From: Cyanobacteria bacterium MAG CAR3_bin_5
Lineage (GTDB): Bacteria; Cyanobacteriota; Cyanobacteriia; PCC-6307; Cyanobiaceae
NCBI GenBank assembly: GCA_026709085.1
Contig: JAPOTR010000004.1
Span: forward strand, 18,882 to 82,881
Length of the DNA stretch: 64,000 nt
Reading direction: 5' to 3'
Of the stretch, positions 58,095-64,000 are shown one piece after another. A model generated the notes under the pieces. The model saw only the letters and a program-made list of their open reading frames with translations, was not told the origin of the DNA and made no database searches. Each line of letters starts with the position of its first letter. The stretch's first letter is position 1. A program made the position numbers and the translations under genes.

Positions 58095-59125
58095 GTGTCC
58101 AGGGGGCTGAGCACGTTGCATCCGGGACCAGCCCAGGAGGTGTACGGCGCATGGGAACCCCCGGATCTGATCGTGTCCGACGGCGCCTACGGTGTAGGCG
58201 GGTTTCCGGGTGACCCTCGCACTCCGGAGGGATTGGCAGAGTGGTATGCCGAACATGTGGCAGCGTGGTCGAAGTTCGCACACCCGGCCACCACGTTGTG
58301 GTTCTGGAACACCGAGATCGGTTGGGCCACCACCCATCCCCTGCTGGTGCGGGAAGGTTGGGAGTACGTCCAGACGATTGTGTGGGACAAGGGGATTGGC
58401 CATATCGCGGGCAACGTGAACGGGGAGACGATTCGCCGGTTGCCGACGGTGACGGAAATCTGCGTCTTCTATCGCCGACGGCTGATGCTCCAAACCCCCC
58501 TCGGCGAGATGCCCCTCTGCCGCTGGCTGCGCCTGGAATGGCGGCGCACCGGACTCCCCTCTATCGCGCCAACGAGGCCTGTGGGGTGAGGAACGCTGCA
58601 ACCCGCAAGTATCTGACCCAGGATTGGCTCTGGTACTTCCCCCCTGCGGAAATGATGGCCCGGCTGGTTGCCTTCGCCAACGCCCACGGTGATCCGGCAG
58701 GGCGGCCCTATTACGCGATCAACGGGAAGCAACCCGTCACGGAAGCCCAGTGGGCCCGGCTCCGCCACCCATGGCGCCACGAGCACGGCTTGACCAACGT
58801 CTGGTCCCATCCACCCCTCAACGGGGCGGAGCGCTACCGGGGCCATGGCCGTCGCGTCGCTCCCCGGGTGCATAACCCGGGCAGGAATGCAGCGGCCCAC
58901 CTGAACCAGAAGCCCCTGGAGTTCATGGGCCGCATCATCAAGGTGACCTCAAACGAGGGCGATACCATCTGGGAACCGTTCGGCGGGCTATGCACCGCAT
59001 CGGTTGCGGCTGTTGAGACCGGCCGGAACGCCTTTGCTGCAGAACCCAACCCCTACTTCTCGACTCTGGCGAAGCAGCGATTGGCCGGCCAGCTTGCTGG
59101 TGACCAGTTACCCCTGAAGGTGTGA
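58095..59125 (+). pseudogene. DNA methyltransferase, frameshifted
   Basis: Two overlapping frames of one protein. The first (GTG at 58095 to the stop at 58589) has IVSDGAYGVGGFPGDP, a motif-IV-like block in which DGAY replaces DPPY, then TTLWFWNTEIGWATTHPLLV. The second (to 59125) continues LYRANEACGVRNAATRKYLT and ends with IWEPFGGLCTASVAAVETGR, the SAM-binding motif I. The switch lies at about 58553-58562. Intact relatives join these parts in one frame. The methylase is probably inactive unless frameshifted at translation. Confidence 0.82.
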
Positions 59126-59129
59126 CGTC

Positions 59130-60041
59130 ATGCCGATGGCCAACCCCAAGCCACAGCCACAGGAACTGCCCAGCCCTGAGCGAGAGCTTGTCCATCATGT
59201 GAGAGACGCGCTCAGCGCCCTTCCGGCGTACTTTCGAACGGCAACCCGAATCGAAGGTCTTGACGGAGGCGAACTGTTCAATCTCAGCGCTGTTCTGGGC
59301 AGCGCCATTGAGGTCCAGGTCGTTGAAACCCTCAATCGGATCCGGGAGGTCTGGGATCCCAGCAACCGTTGGCCGCGTCACCGGTTTGTGCGCTCAGCGC
59401 AAACTTTCCCGGATGTGAGGTTGGTTGCCCACGGCAAAGACAAGGATCCCCATATTGCCCTCGGCATCGAACTCAAGGGATGGTACCTGCTATCCAAGGA
59501 AAGGGAGCCCAGCTTCAGGTACACCGTGACGCCATCCGCTTGTGCTCCTCAGGATCTGCTGGTCGTTGTTCCCTGGCGCCTCAAAAACGTCTTGTCGGGA
59601 GCGCCTGTGGTCTACAGGCCCTACATTGAGCAGGCTCGCCATGTGGCCGAATTGCGCAATTGGTTTTGGACAAATTGCAGGAACACGAGAGACTCACTGG
59701 ATCAGCGACAGGTCAAACCACCAAAGGAGAGGGTCAATCCTTACCCTCTGCCCAAGACAAAAATTGCGGATCAGCCCGCTAATGATGGCGGGAACAACTT
59801 CGGTCGCATCGCACGGATCACCGGCCTCATGGACGACTACACGTCTTCCTTGCGGGCATAACAGATTGCCGGGATTCCGGCTGATCATTGGATCGTGTTT
59901 TTCAAGCGACACGCAGAGGCAAAAGACCCAGACAAGATTCTCGCCAGCCTGAAACGTGACCTGAGCCAGAGGGGAGTGAAGGAGGATGTGCCAGCCGACT
60001 TTGCTGAAGTGATCTCTCGAATTGTCGAGTGGTTCCGATAA
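59130..60041 (+). pseudogene. Restriction endonuclease with in-frame stop
   Basis: 303 codons with an in-frame TAA at 59859-59861. The first 243 residues contain a PD-(D/E)xK core: P94-D95 (TFPDVRL) and E114-L-K116 (GIELKGW), with E61 as a possible extra ligand. Past the TAA the same frame goes on without a break: QIAGIPADHWIVFFKRHAEA, ending IVEWFR at 60041. So the stop is a recent nonsense change, or the last 59 residues are a separate part. ATG at 59130 is 4 bp after the methylase stop. Specificity unknown. Confidence 0.75.
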
Positions 60042-60051
60042 TAATGACTGC

Positions 60052-60264
60052 CCCTTGGCCAATGGCGCCGCCATCCTCCCCTCGGTGGAGGTGGGTATCC
60101 GGCAGGATGGGGGTGATGCAGAGACCGGCTTCGGCCTGGACATCGGCGCCGCCGTTGTCTGGCATGATCCGCAGCACGGCATCAGCGCCCAACTGCAGGG
60201 CCGCTCCCTGCTTGCTCATGGGGAGGAGCAGTTCCGCCAGCAGGGCATGGCGCTCTTCAGATTC
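60052..60264 (+). pseudogene. Outer-membrane beta-barrel fragment
   Basis: Plus-strand reading PLANGAAILPSVEVGIRQDG then GDAETGFGLDIGAAVVWHDP and QHGISAQLQGRSLLAH. It corresponds to 70 residues of the pseudogene at 33274-34366. It begins 11 bp after the end of the restriction gene and has no upstream or downstream continuation. The orientation is opposite to the other copies. Confidence 0.8.
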
Positions 60265-60292
60265 ATCAGGCCCTTGGAGCCGTCGAAGACAT

Positions 60293-60314
60293 GGCAATTC
60301 ATTCAAGAATTGCC
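60293..60314. terminator. Possible weak hairpin
   Basis: GGCAATTC (60293-60300) and GAATTGCC (60307-60314) form an 8-bp stem around ATTCAA. No T-run follows, so a terminator role is uncertain. It lies between the beta-barrel fragment and ruvX. Confidence 0.3.
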
Positions 60315-60478
60315 TGCTAAACTTGCCTCCTCAACCAGGCTGAGCAATGGGATCCACGCCACCCGCGCCGCAACCATGGGCAAGGACCGACGCCACCCAC
60401 CGGCTCTTCTTGACGAGAACGGTTCCCCGGTGGTGATCCATGGCCCAGCCCAAGCGTGGGTGCGGGTACGGGGAGCGG

Positions 60479-60928
60479 ATGCCCACGCTACGTCCACCCC
60501 ATCCCCGCTCGGTGCTGGCCGTGGACGTGGGGCGGCGGCGCATTGGCCTGGCGGGCTGCGATCCCCTGGGCATCAGTGTGCGCCCCTTGCCGCCCCTGCG
60601 ACGGAAGGACCGGGCTACGGATGTGGCGCGGCTACGCCCCCTGTGCCTGGACCGGTGCGTTGCCGCACTGGTGGTTGGTCTCCCCCTGCTGCCCGATGGG
60701 ACGGAGGGGAGGCAATGCCGCCAGTCCCGCCGCTATGGGTTGACCCTGGCCCGCGAATTGGCGTTGCCGCTGGCCTGGGTGGATGAGCGCTACACCAGTT
60801 GGGCCGCCGAGGAGGCCACAGGCCTGCGGGCGGATGGCAGTGGCCGTCTGGATAGCGCCGCGGCAGTCCTGATCTTGCGCCAATGGCTGGCGGAGGGACC
60901 CGAGCCCAGGTCACCGGACCACCAGTAG
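60479..60928 (+). CDS. ruvX: RuvX/YqgF Holliday-junction-resolvase-like protein
   Basis: 149 residues from ATG at 60479. The RNase H-like core is AVDVGRRRIGLA near residue 15 and DERYTSWAAEE near 102-112, with a late Asp in LDSAAAVLIL. In bacteria it acts in pre-16S rRNA 5' maturation. The frame is open to 60440. It heads a group with DUF3727 and YqeG, 27 bp between the first two. Confidence 0.88.
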   Translation: MPTLRPPHPRSVLAVDVGRRRIGLAGCDPLGISVRPLPPLRRKDRATDVARLRPLCLDRCVAALVVGLPLLPDGTEGRQCRQSRRYGLTLARELALPLAWVDERYTSWAAEEATGLRADGSGRLDSAAAVLILRQWLAEGPEPRSPDHQ

Positions 60929-60955
60929 TCTGAACAACACCGATGATGATGGGCC

Positions 60956-61507
60956 ATGGATTGTCCGCGGGATGAGGGCGGCACAGCCGCCGGGGCCACC
61001 GTGATGGCCACCGATGCCACTGGCCGGATGCTCCACTGCTTTGTAGAGCAATCCCTCCGTATCCGGGATCAGGACTATGGCCTCCTGTCTCCCGTGGACA
61101 CCCCGGTCCACCTCTGCCGCTGGCCTGCCGATCCCACTGCCGACCCTGAATTGATTGCCGATCCCCATCAGTACCCCCGGGTGCTGGATGAACTGGATAC
61201 GGCATTGCAGGAGCAGGAGCTTTGTCTGGTGCGCTCCGCTGGCCTGCTGACCGTGGCGGGGGATTTGGAGGACGCCGACGGGGAGGGGGAGGACATGTCC
61301 GAGGACGATGATGCCGACACCTGTGTTCTGCTGGCCAGCGTCTGCCACGGGGGAACGGACTTTGACCTCTACGGCAGCCTGGATCCCTGCTTCCTGTTGG
61401 CGCGTCTCGGTGGGGGTACTGCGGAGTTGCTGGCGCCGGACGTGTTGGCCCGGCTTCAACCCCTGGTGGAGGAGGCCCTGGCCCATGGGGAGGCGGCGTG
61501 TCCTTGA
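60956..61507 (+). CDS. DUF3727 family protein
   Basis: 183 residues, acidic, with no membrane segment. Blocks VMATDATGRMLHCFVEQSLR and YGLLSPVDTPVHLCRW match the cyanobacterial DUF3727 family, unknown function. An acidic insert EDADGEGEDMSEDDDAD stands at about 105-121. The stop overlaps the YqeG ATG as TGATG, suggesting coupling. Confidence 0.8.
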   Translation: MDCPRDEGGTAAGATVMATDATGRMLHCFVEQSLRIRDQDYGLLSPVDTPVHLCRWPADPTADPELIADPHQYPRVLDELDTALQEQELCLVRSAGLLTVAGDLEDADGEGEDMSEDDDADTCVLLASVCHGGTDFDLYGSLDPCFLLARLGGGTAELLAPDVLARLQPLVEEALAHGEAACP

Positions 61508-62064
61508 TGCCCTCCCTCCACAAGGCGGCGCAATGGCTTCAACCCAGTTGCATTGTTGGAGGACCCATTACCGCCATTGATCCCCAGACACTCTGGGGCA
61601 AGGGCATTCGCGGCCTGGTGCTGGACGTGGACCAAACCCTGACTCCCCGGCGCCAGCTTGTCCTGCCGGAGACAGTGTGCCACTGGATTGAACAGGTGCG
61701 ACCCCGCTTCAAGCTGCACCTCCTCAGCAACAATCTCAACCGCAAGCGGATTCTGTGGGTGGCCAGGCAACTGGACCTCCCCTATTGCCTGGCGGCCAGG
61801 AAACCCAGCCGTCACAGCCTGCGCCAAGTGCTCAAGACCATCAATCTGCCCCCTGCCCAGGTGGCCATGGTGGGAGACCGACTGTTCACCGACGTGTTGG
61901 CGGGCAACCGCATGGGCATGATGAGCCTGCTGGTGAAACCCATTGCCTCCGATGGGCAGCCCAGCCGTCAGGACAGGCTCTATCGCATGGAGTTGCACTT
62001 GTTGAGGGCGCTGGGATGCTCCACCACCGCTGGCGGCGGCCTCCCCACGCCAACAGAGGGCTAG
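61507..62064 (+). CDS. YqeG-family HAD phosphatase
   Basis: 185 residues. HAD motif I is LDVDQTLTP at about 36-44, where the usual second Asp is seen in DVDQT. The motif III/IV region is VAMVGDRLFTDVLAGNRMGM. The family is usually encoded by ruvX or DUF3727 neighbours in cyanobacteria; the substrate is not known, although plastid relatives dephosphorylate phosphatidylglycerol phosphate. ATG at 61507 chosen; a GTG at 61498 is also open. Confidence 0.88.
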   Translation: MPSLHKAAQWLQPSCIVGGPITAIDPQTLWGKGIRGLVLDVDQTLTPRRQLVLPETVCHWIEQVRPRFKLHLLSNNLNRKRILWVARQLDLPYCLAARKPSRHSLRQVLKTINLPPAQVAMVGDRLFTDVLAGNRMGMMSLLVKPIASDGQPSRQDRLYRMELHLLRALGCSTTAGGGLPTPTEG

Positions 62065-62454
62065 TGTCCCACCGACACGCCCCGGCGGGCCTACCTGCCG
62101 CATCTTCAACGGCTGCCAGGAGGACAGCGACAGGGCAGCGGTGGCGGGCAGCAGCCTTGCCCCCTGCCCCTTGCAGGCCAAGAACCAACCCATGTGCGAC
62201 CCGCTTGGTCAGCCATCGGAAACCCTGTTGCCGCTTGCCGGCCCTTATGGCAGACCGCTGGCTTGTGGCGGCGGCACAGCAGATGCCGGTCTTCCGGCCA
62301 CGAAAGTCGTCCAGACGGCAGAGCAGGGCAACGGTAGCCCCAGACAAGCGGGAGTCTTCCCAAACACCACCAGCCCAGCAAAGACTCACCTCTCTGCTCC
62401 CCTTATCCAGAACCGGGGTTCTGTAGGATGGCCGGGAGCACACTATTCGGTGAC
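62065..62454. other. Intergenic stretch after yqeG
   Basis: 390 bp. I see no gene or RNA. Open frames running through it do not show family features. Confidence 0.45.
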
Positions 62455-62607
62455 ATGGCTAAACGCCGCAATCTCAAAAAAGAAAAGCAGGATCGCAACC
62501 GCGCCTACGCACGTCGTTTCAAGAAGCGGGGCAGCCATGACGGCCGTGGCGAAGGCGCCGGCAACGGGGTCACCGGCACCGCCAGCAACGGGGGCGCCGC
62601 AGACTGA
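62455..62607 (+). CDS. Conserved small basic protein
   Basis: 50 residues starting MAKRRNLKKEKQDRNRAYAR. Highly basic N-terminal half, then a Gly/Ala/Asn-rich tail. I recall this N-terminus as a conserved short cyanobacterial protein of unknown function; it resembles ribosome- or RNA-associated proteins. The stop is 29 bp before the GT2 start. Confidence 0.7.
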   Translation: MAKRRNLKKEKQDRNRAYARRFKKRGSHDGRGEGAGNGVTGTASNGGAAD

Positions 62608-62635
62608 GCCAACCCTGTTCCCACGGAGTGGAACG

Positions 62636-63583
62636 GTGTGGTTCAGTGTGGTAATTCCCACATACAATCGCCTTCCCATCCTGCGCCAATGCCTGACAGC
62701 CCTGGAGGCTCAGGATCTGTCCACAGCCCCGGAGGTGGAAGGCTACGAGGTGGTTGTGGTGGACGACGGCTCCACTGATGGAACCGTGGCGGCCTTGCAC
62801 CAAGCCGCCTACCCCCACCTGCATCTGCTCCAGCAGGGCCATGGCGGCGCCGCCATGGCCCGCAACCGTGGGGTGAAGGCCGCACGGGGGAACGTGATTG
62901 TCTTTATCGACAGCGACCTGGTTGTGGTAAAGGACTTTCTCGCTGCCCATGCCCGCGCTCTTCAGCGCCATTGGCGCCGCCATGGCAACCGCCTCTGCTT
63001 CACCTACGGCGCGGTCATCAACACCAGCAACTTTGCCCGGCCCACCAGTGAGCCCCACAAACTCACGGATGTCTCCTGGGCGTATTTCGCTACGGGAAAC
63101 GTGGCCATTGATCGCCAACTGCTCCTGCGGTCCGGGTTGTTTGACACGCGCTTCCGCCAGTACGGCTGGGAAGACCTGGAGTTGGGGGAGCGGCTGCGGC
63201 AACAGGGTGTTGTGCTGGTGCGTTGCCCGGAAGCCGTCGGTTACCACTGGCATCCCCCCTTCCGGCTCCGGCAGGTCCCCCAGTTGGTCCAACAGGAGAA
63301 AGAGCGGGCGCGCATGGCCTGGGTATTTTACCGCAAGCACCCCACCCTCCGGGTGCGCATGATCATTCAGTTCACCTGGCTCCATCTCCTCCTGTGGCAG
63401 GCGCTCACGTTGGGTGGGGTGCTCAATGCCCGTACCATGGGTCCCCTGCTGGCGGTGTTGGTGCGGCGGGGGCGGCCCGGCTGGGCTTTGGAAGTGCTAC
63501 GGCTGCACCTCAATCGCGTTTACGTGCAGACCGTCTTTGCGGAGGCGCGGCATCAGCGGCGGCAGACCCCACAGTCGTCTTGA
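62636..63583 (+). CDS. Family 2 glycosyltransferase
   Basis: 315 residues from GTG at 62636. GT-A fold: FSVVIPTYNRLPILRQCL, D43-D44 in VVVVDDGSTDGT and the metal-binding D92-S-D94 in VIVFIDSDLVVV. Catalytic region GWEDLELGERLRQQG. A hydrophobic C-terminal segment (WLHLLLWQALTLGGV) may contact the membrane. Likely cell-surface polysaccharide synthesis; donor unknown. The longer frame from 62141 has no family features. Confidence 0.88.
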   Translation: MWFSVVIPTYNRLPILRQCLTALEAQDLSTAPEVEGYEVVVVDDGSTDGTVAALHQAAYPHLHLLQQGHGGAAMARNRGVKAARGNVIVFIDSDLVVVKDFLAAHARALQRHWRRHGNRLCFTYGAVINTSNFARPTSEPHKLTDVSWAYFATGNVAIDRQLLLRSGLFDTRFRQYGWEDLELGERLRQQGVVLVRCPEAVGYHWHPPFRLRQVPQLVQQEKERARMAWVFYRKHPTLRVRMIIQFTWLHLLLWQALTLGGVLNARTMGPLLAVLVRRGRPGWALEVLRLHLNRVYVQTVFAEARHQRRQTPQSS

Positions 63584-63679
63584 TAGACTGGACCCGAGCT
63601 CCGGCAAGGAACGTAGGGAAGATAACGCCTTCCCGTGCGAACCGTTGCGCCCCTGTCTGCTGCATCCCATAGCCTCTCA

Positions 63680-64000
63680 TCAGAAGGGGAGGGAGAAGCG
63701 GAGCGTGAGGGAATGATCCACGGGAGTGTCTGCGGAGTTGCTTTCTTCCCGTTCCCCCTCCAGGGCGATTTCCCAAGGTTCCCCTTGTCCGGGCTGCTCC
63801 GAGTAGGGCGCCAGGGACCAGAGGAGGGTGTAGGTGCTGGTGGAGGGGGAGAGGGCCAGTGCCACGCCAGGGGTGAGGGTGAGGCGGTCGTTAGCGGCGG
63901 GGAAGCCGTAGGCCACCTCCGCCTTGAACTGCTGCCCGTTGCCGGCGGGTGCGTCCAACCCCTGGATGACGGTGGGACTCAGCAGGGCATCCATGCCGGA
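63680..64000 (-). CDS. Outer-membrane beta-barrel protein, C-terminal part (N-terminus beyond window)
   Basis: About 107 codons to the stop at 63680, continuing past the right edge. Reads SGMDALLSPTVIQGLDAPAG, then VAYGFPAANDRLTLTPGVAL and STYTLLWSLAPYSEQPGQGE, and ends LTLRFSLPF. A terminal Phe with alternating hydrophobic residues is the signature recognised by the barrel-assembly machinery. It is the only uninterrupted copy of the family here; it could be a functional autotransporter-like surface protein. Confidence 0.78.
   Translation of the reverse strand, partial: SGMDALLSPTVIQGLDAPAGNGQQFKAEVAYGFPAANDRLTLTPGVALALSPSTSTYTLLWSLAPYSEQPGQGEPWEIALEGEREESNSADTPVDHSLTLRFSLPF

Noticed and set aside
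62141..62635. N-terminal extension of the GT2 glycosyltransferase frame
   Set aside because: The extension lacks family features and overlaps the 50-residue basic protein; GTG at 62636 gives the canonical start.
63616..63634. GGGAAG...CTTCCC hairpin between the GT2 and beta-barrel genes
   Set aside because: Only a 6-bp stem with no T-run; not convincing as a terminator or RNA gene.

Overview
This window is cyanobacterial chromosome. Several genes are specific to oxygenic phototrophs: aerobic Mg-protoporphyrin cyclase (acsF), heme oxygenase for bilin synthesis, a high-light-inducible protein, a CAAD-domain thylakoid protein, an NTRC-type thioredoxin reductase fusion, ferredoxin-dependent glutamate synthase, phytoene synthase, a tocopherol-type quinone methyltransferase, and the small families DUF2996 and DUF3727. 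Gene order is that of the marine Synechococcus/Cyanobium/Prochlorococcus group (rpsL-rpsG-fusA-tuf-rpsJ, and rplC...secY-adk-rpmJ-rpsM-rpsK-rpoA-rplQ-truA-rplM-rpsI-rpmE-prfA). The GC-rich sequence, decayed insertion sequences, two restriction-modification loci and scattered pieces of an outer-membrane beta-barrel family suggest a host-associated lineage such as the sponge symbiont 'Candidatus Synechococcus spongiarum'. The species assignment is inference from family content, not a database match.

Layout. 1-9964 (minus strand): UvrD/PcrA helicase (cut by the window edge), a glycosyltransferase, ho1, acsF, DUF2996, a small membrane protein, ubiX and gyrA. 10083-21796: homocysteine-biosynthesis (DUF39) protein, CAAD protein, YggT, HLIP, an RRM protein, NTRC, infA, Fd-GOGAT, an exported phosphodiester glycosidase and an IscA-like protein. 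21835-28356 (plus): str operon (S12, S7, EF-G, EF-Tu, S10), then a LON-domain protein and the quinone methyltransferase. 28247-30236 (minus): small membrane protein, M20D amidohydrolase and a TPR lipoprotein-like protein. 30237-36244 is an accessory region: outer-membrane beta-barrel pseudogene fragments, an IS1595 remnant, recR, an IS5 remnant, a further beta-barrel pseudogene and an apparently intact NgoMIV-like restriction-modification pair. HNH endonuclease follows at 36243.

36791-53064 (minus) is one very long ribosomal-protein operon, read from rplC down to prfA, and includes secY, adk, rpoA and truA. 53065-55163 is a gene-poor 2.1 kb region. It holds inverted repeats, the N-terminal remnant of an exported surface protein and the C-terminal [4Fe-4S] fragment of an endonuclease III gene. 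55164-58012: crtB, an RRM protein and the CCA-adding enzyme. 58095-60041: a second restriction-modification pair, broken by a frameshift and an in-frame stop, lying directly against another beta-barrel fragment. 60479-63583: ruvX, DUF3727, YqeG phosphatase, a 50-residue basic protein and a family-2 glycosyltransferase. The right edge cuts an outer-membrane beta-barrel gene whose C-terminus is intact.

The core genes are translation, photosynthetic pigment and nitrogen metabolism and are tightly packed, with many 4-8 bp overlaps. The accessory pieces show repeated invasion and decay: both restriction-modification loci abut remnants of the same outer-membrane protein family. I saw no rRNA, tRNA or CRISPR array.
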